Shown: piece by piece, positions 10,502 through 18,436 of the stretch
How positions within the stretch are numbered: position 1 is the first letter of the stretch
Layout of the letters: each line of letters opens with the position of its first letter
Source: FEN-1219 sp963744305
GTDB taxonomy: Bacteria > Pseudomonadota > Gammaproteobacteria > Steroidobacterales > Rariloculaceae
Assembly (NCBI GenBank): GCA_963744305.1
Contig: CAVUTF010000016.1
Coordinates: 62,001 to 126,000 of the forward strand
Direction: 5' to 3'
DNA: 64,000 nt
Notes under the pieces: generated by a model
What the model was told of the DNA's origin: nothing
What the model saw: only the letters and a program-made list of their open reading frames with translations
The model's database searches: none
Program-made: the position numbers and the translations under genes

Positions 10502-11506
10502 GAACGACTGACTCACGTGATCCTCGAGGAGCCGGACCCTAGCTCCGAGCATGCGCTGCGTGAGCTTTTTGCGCGAGCGGCCCCGCGGCCGGCGCCGCCC
10601 GACGCCGATGCCGCCGAGATCAGGCGGGCGGTATACGAGGAGTGGGATGCCGTAACCGGACGGCGCGTGCTGCTGCGGCGGCTCGCCGTCGGCGTCGCGG
10701 CGTACGATTGCCATCGTGGCCGTGTTGTTCGTCGCGATCCAGGATCGCGGTACCGGACCAACGCCGCCGTCTGTCGCCAGTCGAGCGTTTGCGCGGCGGC
10801 GTCGAAGCCGTCGACGAGCGCGGTGCCGCGGAGACCCTGCAGGTGGGCGCGCAGGTTCCGGTAGGCGTCGAGCATATCGACCGGCAGCGGTTACGTTGCG
10901 TTGCGAATGGCCGTCGGCTCCCTGCGGCTTGCACCGCGGACACGCATGACACTCTCGGGCGATGCGCAGGCGGAGCTGATCGGAGGCCAGGTGTACTTCG
11001 ATTCAGAGGCCAACGACAACGCCGCCTCCGAACTCACCATCGTCACAGCGGTTGGCACGCTGCGGGATGTCGGCACTCAGTTCATCGCGCGTCTCGAGGC
11101 GAATCGACTGGAAGTCGGGGTCCGCGATGGCCAAGTCGCGATCGATCGCGGCGATGAACGCGTTGCCGCGGAGGCTGGTGAGCTCGTCTCGGTGCCGGAA
11201 GGCCGCGGTCGCGTTCGGCGCGAGGCAATCGAAACATTCGGTGATCATTGGGCATGGGCCGAGCAGCTTGCGCCGCCGTTTGAGATCGATGGCAGTTACC
11301 TGATCGATTTTCTGAGTTGGGTCGCGGGCCAGACTGGCCGCACGGTCGTTTTCGCCGACTCCGCAGCTGAGCAGACCGCGCGCGAAACAGTGTTGAACGG
11401 CTCGATCGACCTCGAACCGCTCCCGAAATTGACGGCTGTCATGACGCTGACGGAGCTCGGTTATTCGTTGAACCGCGAGCGCATCATCATCAGTAGTACG
11501 AAGTAG
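10498..11506 (+). CDS. FecR-family anti-sigma/regulator (frameshifted)
   Basis: A FecR-like inner-membrane regulator coupled to the sigma factor. It begins with an ATG overlapping the sigma stop. The short N-terminal cytoplasmic segment (SSEHALRELFARAAPRP) is followed by one membrane helix region (AIVAVLFVAIQ) and a periplasmic FecR domain with GSLRLAPRTRMTLSGDAQAEL and TAVGTLRDVGTQFIARLE. The C-terminus resembles an STN-like domain (FLSWVAGQTGRTVVFAD). The frame breaks near 10520, 10700, 10785 and 10880; from 10901 it is open to the stop. It should receive a signal from the TonB receptor encoded next. Confidence 0.8.
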
Positions 11507-11595
11507 TGGCCCTTGAACAGCGGCGAGCCGCGCTCAACGTGGTCGCCCGGAGCGCGTAGCTTTGCGTACAATTCGCTGTACCGCTTTGCGCTCCG

Positions 11596-14160
11596 GTGCC
11601 TGTCACGATGCCGTCTCGCTGTCGCCGGTTGTCTCGCTGTGCCATCTTGCTAGTGCTCGCATGGATCGCGAGTTGCGCAACGGTCTACGCTCAAAACCCG
11701 CCTTCCTACCGCGGCCGTTCGGTGCAGTCTGTCATCGACGAGCTGCGCGCGGCAGGCCTGCCGCTCGTCTATAGCACGAACCTGCTGACGAGCGACCTCC
11801 TTGTCGATCGCGAGCCTACGGCCTCTGACCCGCTCGCCATCGTGCGCGAGCTCCTGTCGCCGCATGGCCTCCGTCTGCGAGAAGCGAACGGTGCCTGGCT
11901 CATCGTGAGAGGCGAGGCGCCGCCGCGTGCTGGGCCAACGGGGGGTGTGGAAGCCACGGTCGCGGCTGCGACGGGGGAAATCGTTCGAGAAGCGCTCGTA
12001 CAGATCGATCCACCGGCGGGCCCGAGCGTAGCCGTGGTCGACGGCCGCGCGTCGTTTGCGGAGCTCAGCGCCGGCCGGCATTCGCTCACCGTGCGGGCGA
12101 ACGGCTACTTACCGGAGCGGCAGGCGTTCAGCGTCGTCGGGGGCGCAGTCATGCCGCTGACCATCACGCTCGCCGCTGCGGCACCGCAACTCGACCAGCT
12201 CACGGTTACCGCGAGCCGCTACGACTTGAGCGACGCGAGCCAGCCTTCCTCGGCCTACTTTTCTCGCGACGACATCGAAAGGTTCTCCGAGATCGGTAAC
12301 GATGCGTTGCGCGTCGTGCATCGCCTGCCCGGAATCGCTGCGTCTGAGCTCTCATCGCGCTCTCACGTTCGCGGCGGGGCGACCGATGAGACCACTGTGA
12401 TTCTGGACGGCGTGAAGCTCATCGAGGCGTTTCATCTACGCGACTACCAAAGCGTGTTTAGCGCGATCGATCAACGCATCGTGTCGGGCATGCAAGTTTA
12501 TTCGGGCGGTTTTCCTGCGGCGTACGGCGACGCACTGAGCGGATTGACGGTCATCGATCGCGTCGAGCCCGAGCAACCGCTGCACCACGAGCTTGGCGTC
12601 AGCTTGTTGTATACATCCGCTCTCTCGAGCGGCACGTTCCGCGACGGCAAAGGTCAATGGCTCGCTTCGGCGCGACTTGGGAACGTCGATAAGCTCCTGA
12701 ACCACGAAATCGGGGAGCCGGCGTATCACGATGAGTTTGTCCACGTCGGGATCGCGTTGGGTCCCAAGCACAGACTCGCGCTGAACGGTTTTGGGTTCGA
12801 CGACGACATCACGCTCACGCCGGAGAACGACCCGACGCACACGGAGAGCGGCAGCAGCTTCACCGACAATAATCAGATGTGGCTCAAGCTCGATAGCGAC
12901 TGGACCGACGCGCTCTCGAGCCAAACGATCGTGCACTCGACGCACTTCACTTCGGAACGCACCGGCGTGATCGACGACGCCGATGAGATGTTCGGTCGCG
13001 CCGAGGATCGGCGCGCACTGAGCGCGCTGGGCCTGAAACAAGATTGGCGTTGGGCCCGTTCTGAGCGGCAAGCGCTGACGTGGGGGATCGACGTCGAGGA
13101 TCTCGACGGCGAGTACCGATATGCGAGCGCCAGCGAGTATCGCGGCGTCTTCGCAACGCTGGCGCCGCCGCCCGCGCCCCCACGCGCATACTCGTTATCG
13201 CCGAGCGGCCAAGACTACAGCGCTTATGTCGCGGATCGACTGCGAATTACGGACCGATTGATCGTGGACTTCGGCGTCCGCTGGGACATGCAGACATACT
13301 TGCCCACGAATGACGACGAGCAATTCAGTCCGCGCTCCAGCATCCTCTACAGGCTCGGCGCTCAAACCGACTTGCGTTTCAGCTTCGGTCGCTTCTTTCA
13401 GTCGGAGGATCTGCTCGACTTGCAGGTCGAGGATGGCGTGACCGATTATGCGCCGGCGCAAAACGCCTCTCATTCCATCGCGAGCATCGAGCATCGCTTC
13501 GACAACGATCTGTCGCTGCGCGCCGAGATCTTTCGCAAATGGACCCACAGCGCGCGGCCGCGCTACGAGAACCTTTACGATCCGCTCGCGATATTGCCGG
13601 AGCTTCAACCCGGCCGCGTCCGCGTGTCTCCGGATCGCGCCGAAACGCGCGGCCTAGAAGTTGTCCTCGATGCCGAAAAGGCCGTGAACTGGTGGGTGGC
13701 GTACTCTCTGTCAAGCGCCAAAGACATGATCGGCGCCGAGGAAGTACCGCGTAGCTGGGATCAACTCCATGCCGTGACCGGCGGCCTGGCTTGGGACGCC
13801 GGTCCGTGGAGCTTGAGCGCCGTTGCGACGATTCACACGGGCTGGCCGACGACGACGCTTGCACTTGGCACCGTCCCCGGGCTAGACGGTGGGGACCAAG
13901 TCATCGCGGTTCCGGGCGAGCGCAACGGCGAACGATTGCCGGCGCTGCGCCGCATCGACTTTCGCGCCAGCAAGGTCTTCGACGCCGCTGTCGGATCCCT
14001 GCGCTTCTTCGCCGAAGTAACTAACGTCACCAACCGCCGCAACGCCTGCTGCGTCCGCTACGAACTCGTGACATTGAGCGACGGCAGCGTGCGGCTCGAT
14101 CGCCTCGAGCGGGCCGGCTTGCCGTTCACGCCGAACGTCGGCTTCATCTGGGAGTTCTAG
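11596..14160 (+). CDS. TonB-dependent receptor with N-terminal STN signalling domain
   Basis: An intact 854-residue outer-membrane receptor. After a signal peptide (ends about residue 32) comes a secretin/TonB short N-terminal domain (SVQSVIDELRAAGLPLVYS, about 38-105), a carboxypeptidase-like beta domain (about 115-190), the TonB-box/plug region (QLTVTASRYD, then VRGGATDETTVILDGV and GGFPAAYGDALSGL), and a 22-strand-type barrel ending in the aromatic signature GFIWEF. The STN domain and the upstream sigma/FecR pair indicate trans-envelope signalling on substrate binding. The ligand is unknown. It has no frameshift, in contrast to its neighbours. Confidence 0.9.
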   Translation: MPVTMPSRCRRLSRCAILLVLAWIASCATVYAQNPPSYRGRSVQSVIDELRAAGLPLVYSTNLLTSDLLVDREPTASDPLAIVRELLSPHGLRLREANGAWLIVRGEAPPRAGPTGGVEATVAAATGEIVREALVQIDPPAGPSVAVVDGRASFAELSAGRHSLTVRANGYLPERQAFSVVGGAVMPLTITLAAAAPQLDQLTVTASRYDLSDASQPSSAYFSRDDIERFSEIGNDALRVVHRLPGIAASELSSRSHVRGGATDETTVILDGVKLIEAFHLRDYQSVFSAIDQRIVSGMQVYSGGFPAAYGDALSGLTVIDRVEPEQPLHHELGVSLLYTSALSSGTFRDGKGQWLASARLGNVDKLLNHEIGEPAYHDEFVHVGIALGPKHRLALNGFGFDDDITLTPENDPTHTESGSSFTDNNQMWLKLDSDWTDALSSQTIVHSTHFTSERTGVIDDADEMFGRAEDRRALSALGLKQDWRWARSERQALTWGIDVEDLDGEYRYASASEYRGVFATLAPPPAPPRAYSLSPSGQDYSAYVADRLRITDRLIVDFGVRWDMQTYLPTNDDEQFSPRSSILYRLGAQTDLRFSFGRFFQSEDLLDLQVEDGVTDYAPAQNASHSIASIEHRFDNDLSLRAEIFRKWTHSARPRYENLYDPLAILPELQPGRVRVSPDRAETRGLEVVLDAEKAVNWWVAYSLSSAKDMIGAEEVPRSWDQLHAVTGGLAWDAGPWSLSAVATIHTGWPTTTLALGTVPGLDGGDQVIAVPGERNGERLPALRRIDFRASKVFDAAVGSLRFFAEVTNVTNRRNACCVRYELVTLSDGSVRLDRLERAGLPFTPNVGFIWEF

Positions 14161-14189
14161 ACACACTTCGCCCCCGCGCGACCGGTCCC

Positions 14190-14204
14190 ACCGCGGCCCG
14201 CGGT
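14190..14204. terminator. Short GC hairpin after the TonB receptor
   Basis: ACCGCG-gcc-CGCGGT forms a 6-bp stem with a 3-nt loop 30 bp past the receptor stop. There is no T-run, so it is only a weak candidate for a terminator or 3' end stabiliser. Confidence 0.3.
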
Positions 14205-14253
14205 CTAACGGGCAGTGGTCCGATCAAAGACGGGCGCGACAATGGCGTAGCCG

Positions 14254-14550
14254 CTGCGTGAAGATAGGTTTTTTCAAGACCGGCTCGAGCGCATCGGCGA
14301 TCTCACGTTCAACGAGTCGGTGGCCGTCGTCTTCGACGACATGGTCTCGCGGAGCGTCCCCTCGTACGCGGAAATCCAGCGGATGCTCGTCGAGCGCGGT
14401 GCCTACTTCGCGACCGAGGGCTCGAGCATCTATGACCTCGGTTGCTCGACGGCGACGACGCTCGCTCTTCTGCACGAGTCGCTGCCGGTCGAAGCGCGCC
14501 TTTGCGGCGTTGACTCGTCGGAGCAGATGCTCGAGCAGGCGCGTGGCTGA
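14254..14550 (+). pseudogene. cmoA: Truncated carboxy-SAM synthase CmoA remnant
   Basis: The first ~99 codons of CmoA, which makes carboxy-S-adenosylmethionine for tRNA wobble-uridine modification. The family signature is clear: RLERIGDLTFNESVAVVFDD, then MVSRSVPSYAEIQRM and the SAM loop IYDLGCSTATTLALL. It stops at a TGA at 14548, whereas CmoA is about 240 residues. No later part is recognisable in any frame, and the next gene begins within about 130 bp. There is no good start codon either: an in-frame TAG lies at 14248. The usual partner cmoB is absent. I read this as a real remnant, not just an indel, because about 140 residues are missing. Confidence 0.72.
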
Positions 14551-14675
14551 CGGCCGGCTGGCTCAAGAAGACGGGCTCCCTCGAGCGCGGCATTACTGAT
14601 CCTTAAAACGTGACGGGTTTCCGACGCGCCAACGTCCAACCGAATATCTTTGCCCGTATTCACCGACAAACAGCG

Positions 14676-15740
14676 ATGACCTCGAGTAGCAACGTTCGTA
14701 GCGTCCATAGTGTCGACTGGCCGGGAAGCAGCCCTGCGGTCGCGAAGGTCGATGATCGCGCCCTGAGGCCTTTCCTCGCGCCTCGGTATTGGCCGATATG
14801 GGCCTTGTGGGCATGGATGCGTTTTACGGCCGCGATCCCGTTACCCGCGGCCCTCGCGATTCATCGTGCCTTCGGCACGCTGTTGTACTACGCCACTCCG
14901 CGGCGCCGCCGGGTGGTGAGCCGCAACATCGAGCTTTGTTTCCCCGAGCTTTCGGCGACGGAGCGCGGGGTCCTCGTGAAGGGTACGTTTGTGTCCCTCG
15001 GTGCTTCGTTCGCTGAGTGCGCGATCGCGTGGTTCACGCCGGCGCGGCGGCTCAAGGACCGTTTTGAGATTCGTGGGATCGAGCATCTTCAACGAGCGCT
15101 CGAGAACGGAAATGGCGTGATCCTCTACACGGGTCATTTCACGTCGCTCGAGATTTGCGGGCGTCCGTTGAAGCAGTTGACTCCTCGATTCGCCTGCATG
15201 TTCAGCCGGCGTAGCAACCCGTTACTCGATGAGATCCAGCGACGCGGAAGATTACTCATTGCTCACGAGCTCGTCGCGAGCGACAACGTGCGCTCGATGC
15301 TCAAGAGCCTCAAGAACAACGCAGTCGTTTGGTACGCGCCGGATCAAGCGGATGTCGACGGCGGTGTGCTCATCCCATTCTTCCATGAGCTTGCGATGAC
15401 CAACATCGCGACGAGCAAGCTCGCGCGGATCAGCGGTGCGGCTGTTGTGCCCTTCTCTTACCGCCGCCTTTCGAACGAGGCTCGCTACGAGCTCCGCTTC
15501 CATCCGCCGCTACGCAATTTTCCAACCAGTGACCCCGTTGCGGACACACGGCGACTCGTTGCCTGGCTCGAGGAGTTCATTCGCCTGTGTCCGGAGCAGT
15601 ATCAGTGGCTGCACAGAAGGTTCAAGGGCCGTCCTGCGGAGCTCGTGGATCTCTACAGACACAGGGATAACGCGGTCGCCGAGCAGCGCCCGACACGGAC
15701 GTACGTGCTGCCGAACGATCTGGAGAGGCCACGGATCTGA
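14676..15740 (+). CDS. LpxL/HtrB-type lysophospholipid acyltransferase
   Basis: A lauroyl-type acyltransferase family protein that would add a secondary acyl chain to lipid A or a related lipid at the inner membrane. The catalytic HX4E motif reads GHFTSLE at about residue 150, with preceding NGVILYTGHF; VVWYAPDQADVDGGVLIPFF matches the family's DQ block. The N-terminal helix AALAIHRAFGTLLYYATPRRRRVVSRNI is the membrane-anchoring start. Start choice is uncertain: the frame is open from a GTG at 14610, and the ATG at 14676 keeps the whole domain. Intact and monocistronic. Confidence 0.85.
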   Translation: MTSSSNVRSVHSVDWPGSSPAVAKVDDRALRPFLAPRYWPIWALWAWMRFTAAIPLPAALAIHRAFGTLLYYATPRRRRVVSRNIELCFPELSATERGVLVKGTFVSLGASFAECAIAWFTPARRLKDRFEIRGIEHLQRALENGNGVILYTGHFTSLEICGRPLKQLTPRFACMFSRRSNPLLDEIQRRGRLLIAHELVASDNVRSMLKSLKNNAVVWYAPDQADVDGGVLIPFFHELAMTNIATSKLARISGAAVVPFSYRRLSNEARYELRFHPPLRNFPTSDPVADTRRLVAWLEEFIRLCPEQYQWLHRRFKGRPAELVDLYRHRDNAVAEQRPTRTYVLPNDLERPRI

Positions 15741-15770
15741 GCTGATGCTCGAGCCCCTCGCGTGCGACGG

Positions 15771-15906
15771 GCCTTCGGTTGAACGAGGGTGGTGCTAGTA
15801 TTTGCGCCAGGGGAGATAGCTAACAATGAGAAACCGGCGACCACGAACGGGGCGTTCGGTGTCTAGCTTGGCCTTCAGTGGCGGCGCACTGATGCTCGCC
15901 GCGAGC
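15771..15906 (+). repeat. Promoter-plus-signal-peptide block, copy A
   Basis: This stretch matches 17581-17716 at most positions by eye, starting at GCCTTCGGT and running through the promoter, leader, start codon and signal-peptide coding region (shared peptide core GRSVSSLA and GGALML). The similarity stops inside the signal peptides; the mature proteins are unrelated. Confidence 0.8.
15773..15801 (+). promoter_or_regulatory. Candidate sigma-70-like promoter of the DUF6152 fusion gene
   Basis: A -35-like CTTCGG (15773-15778) and -10-like TAGTAT (15796-15801) are 17 bp apart, 25 bp before the ATG. Both hexamers and the spacing recur in copy B before the cytochrome gene. AGGGGA-like bases precede the ATG. 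Confidence 0.45.
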
Positions 15907-16869
15907 ATCCAAGTGCCAGCGGCCGCGCATCACTCGACAGCGTTCTACTCGCAGGAAACGATCGAGCTCGAAGGCGAGTTCACGGCAGTCGCATGGGTGA
16001 ACCCGCACACGCGGTTCGCGCTTCGAACCGTCGACTCAGCCGGCCGCGAAAAGGTCTGGCGCATGGAGGCGAGCGCGATTTCGGCGCTCGCGCGCCGCGG
16101 CGTCACCCGCGATTTGTTCAACGTCGGCGATCGCGTCCGGGTCGCCGGGCATCCGTCCACTCGCGATCCGGACGAATTTCAGTTGACGAACGTCCTCCTT
16201 CCCGACGGGCGCGAAGCGTCCTTGTGGCTCGACTCGCCTCCACGGTGGGCGAATTCAGCAGCGATGATCCGGCGCGAGGAGCGCGTGGTCGATGCGGAGC
16301 GAGAGAATCGCGGCTATTTCCGGGTCTGGAGCGTGCCGCGGCCAAGCCCCGTGACGCCGCTGAAGCTCGAGCTCACCGCGGCCGCCGTCGCCGCGCGCGA
16401 GTCGTTCGACCTCAAAGACAACTTCGCGACGCGCTGCGGGCCACAGGGCATGCCCGCAGTGATGCTCGGCCCGCTGCCGTTCGAGATCGTCGATCGCGGT
16501 GCCACGATCGAGCTCCGCGCGGAGATTTACGACACGGTGCGCACGATCCACATGGACGTGAGCACGCCGCCGAGCGACGCACCGGCATCGATCCTCGGCT
16601 ATTCCGTCGGCAAGTGGGAAGACGGCGATCTCGTCGTCACGACCACGGGCGTCAATTGGCCGTATTTCGACAACATCGGCACTCCTCAAAGCAACGCCGT
16701 CGAGATCGTCGAGCGTTACACGCTCAGCGACGACCAGACGAGGCTCGATTTTCGCGTCACGGTGCGCGACCCCGCGACGCTCAAGGGCCCGGCCGAGATC
16801 GAAGGACATTGGCTAGCGCTGGGGGAGACGCTGGCACGTTTCGACTGCCAAGCGTCGCGCAGTCCATAG
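15826..16869 (+). CDS. Secreted fusion of DUF6152 and a GYSVG(K/R)W domain
   Basis: An intact 347-residue secreted protein. The signal peptide ends near AAAHHS, leaving the mature N-terminal HHS that marks DUF6152. DUF6152 covers about residues 33-130 (LEGEFTAVAWVNPHTRFAL, then VGDRVRVAGHPS). The C-terminal half (about 200-340) carries LGYSVGKWEDGDLVVTTTGV and VEIVERYTLSDDQTRLDF, the same domain as the separate proteins at 20129-21176, 28257-28955 and 62088-62819. A repeated promoter and leader lies in front. It converges with the next gene with no gap. No biochemical function is known for either domain. Confidence 0.8.
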   Translation: MRNRRPRTGRSVSSLAFSGGALMLAASIQVPAAAHHSTAFYSQETIELEGEFTAVAWVNPHTRFALRTVDSAGREKVWRMEASAISALARRGVTRDLFNVGDRVRVAGHPSTRDPDEFQLTNVLLPDGREASLWLDSPPRWANSAAMIRREERVVDAERENRGYFRVWSVPRPSPVTPLKLELTAAAVAARESFDLKDNFATRCGPQGMPAVMLGPLPFEIVDRGATIELRAEIYDTVRTIHMDVSTPPSDAPASILGYSVGKWEDGDLVVTTTGVNWPYFDNIGTPQSNAVEIVERYTLSDDQTRLDFRVTVRDPATLKGPAEIEGHWLALGETLARFDCQASRSP

Positions 16870-17484
16870 TTAGGGCGTCGCTGGCTCGAGCGGCGGCAGC
16901 CTGTAAAAACGACGGAGGCCCGGTCGTGCGGCGTCGAGGTTCGCGAGCGCCAAGTCTTGCAGCCGCGCGACACCTTCCGCCCGATCCTGAACGGGCTCGT
17001 CGAGCCACACCGCACCAGACGAAATAACCTCGGGGTCGCGGCCATAGAACAGATACACGGCCATGTGGACCACTGCTATCAAATCATCACCGCCGGACTC
17101 GCTCACCTTCTTTGCGAAATCGCGCATGTCGGTGAGCGTTTTCGCGCTGACTTCCTTGCGCACGGAGTCCAGCGATGAGCCGGGCCCGATCGCGGCCGGC
17201 CGAAGCAACAACACGAGGTCTACCTTGTTTGCCAACATCGTGTCGACGAAGTCTTTATCGTCCACGTCGGTGACGGTCGGCACGAGGTCGTAGCTCGTGA
17301 CCGCGTCGTAATTGTGCTCGCGCGCTTTGGCGACGAACTGGCGCTCGAAATCCGTCCTGAGCGCCGGATCTTCCGTGAGCGCGACGACGGCAAGCTTGTA
17401 GATACGGTCTGGTCGTCCTTGTCCGGACGCGGCAGCCGCGATGCCAAGAGCCGTGCAGATGCAGAGGACTTTGAGACTCGACAT
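16870..17484 (-). CDS. Secreted protein of unknown function
   Basis: A 204-residue protein with a clear signal peptide (SLKVLCICTALGIAAAASG). The start is set at the ATG with GGAG 9 bp upstream; the frame also opens at a GTG 15 bp earlier. The mature part alternates strands and helices: IYKLAVVALTEDPALR, YDAVTSYDLVPTVTDVDDKDFV and VDLVLLLRPAAIG suggest a Rossmann-like periplasmic fold, as in lipoproteins that collect a component-specific small domain. I do not recognise a family. Its stop codon abuts the stop of the DUF6152 fusion gene on the other strand. Confidence 0.65.
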   Translation of the reverse strand: MSSLKVLCICTALGIAAAASGQGRPDRIYKLAVVALTEDPALRTDFERQFVAKAREHNYDAVTSYDLVPTVTDVDDKDFVDTMLANKVDLVLLLRPAAIGPGSSLDSVRKEVSAKTLTDMRDFAKKVSESGGDDLIAVVHMAVYLFYGRDPEVISSGAVWLDEPVQDRAEGVARLQDLALANLDAARPGLRRFYRLPPLEPATP

Positions 17485-17580
17485 GAGCGAATACTCCACG
17501 TTTCCGAACTGATAGTACGCCAGTCACGAGCCGGCCGGCACGGCATCAAAGGCCGACAGGTCAGACACCCGCCCCGGTTG

Positions 17581-17716
17581 GCCTTCGGTCGAACGAGCGC
17601 GGTGCTATTATTTGAGACTGGGGGGACAACAATGAAAAGCCGGCGACAACCGCGAATGGGGCGTTCGGTATCCAGCTTGGCCTTGATCGGCGGCGCATTG
17701 ATGCTCGTCGGCGCGA
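17581..17716 (+). repeat. Promoter-plus-signal-peptide block, copy B
   Basis: Second copy of the block at 15771-15906. It differs by scattered substitutions and by about four bases missing just before the ATG. The encoded leader shares RMGRSVSSLA and GGALML with copy A, after which similarity ends. Confidence 0.8.
17583..17611 (+). promoter_or_regulatory. Candidate promoter of the cytochrome c/PQQ-dehydrogenase operon
   Basis: CTTCGG (17583-17588) and TATTAT (17606-17611) with a 17-bp spacer, in the same arrangement as copy A. GGGGGGA lies 6 bp before the ATG at 17632 as a strong ribosome-binding site. Confidence 0.5.
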
Positions 17717-18436
17717 GCGGCTCGCTCGAGGCGCAAGAGGGCCGCTACGAGCAAACCGACATCGAGTACGGGGCGCGCCTTTTCGGCATGCACTGCATCG
17801 CCTGTCACGGCGAGAACGGCGATCTCGTGCCGCAGATCAATTTGCGCAGCGGGCGTATTCCCGCGCTCTCCGAGCGATCGCGATCTTGGCGACAACATCA
17901 AGAACGGTTTGCCCGGGACGGCCATGGTCCCGACCGGGTACACGGATTCCGAAATCACCGCGCTCGTCGCCTACGTGCGCAACATCGGCAAGGTCGATCT
18001 CGGCTCGATCAAAGTCGGCGACGCGGCGCGCGGTCAGGCGTTGTTCGACGGCAAGGGCGATTGCGGTAGCTGTCACCGGGTCCACGGCCGAGGGCCGCGC
18101 TTCGCGCCGGACTTGAGCCAGATCGGCGCGATGCGCTCCGCGGCCCAGATCGAGCGATCGCTGCTCGGCGCGCCGGGCGGCTTGATTCCGATCAATCGTC
18201 CCGTGCGCATCGTCACGCGAGACGGCACGGTCATCAACGGCCGCCGTTTGAACGAAGACCGATACACGGTTCAGCTCGTCGATGATCGCGAGCGCTTGCT
18301 GTCGCTCGACAAAGCTGCGCTTCGCGAATACACGATCCTCACGACGTCGGCCATGCCGGCGTATGGAGAAATCTTCAACGAAGAAGAGCGAGCCGATTTG
18401 TTGGCCTATTTGCTCTCCTTGAAGGGGTTGAACTAA
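17632..18436 (+). CDS. Periplasmic c-type cytochrome, partner of PQQ dehydrogenase (frameshifted)
   Basis: A di-haem-type cytochrome c. After the signal peptide the first haem motif CIACH lies near residue 60 and a second, CGSCH, near residue 145; methionines such as TSAMPAYGE near the C-terminus can be axial ligands. The frame shifts by one base near 17870, between the two haem motifs. It sits directly upstream of, and overlaps by one base (TAATG), the PQQ dehydrogenase, so it is the likely electron acceptor of that enzyme. The second half also contains IVTRDGTVINGRRLNEDRYTVQL, a module often seen in cytochromes of this kind. Confidence 0.82.
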
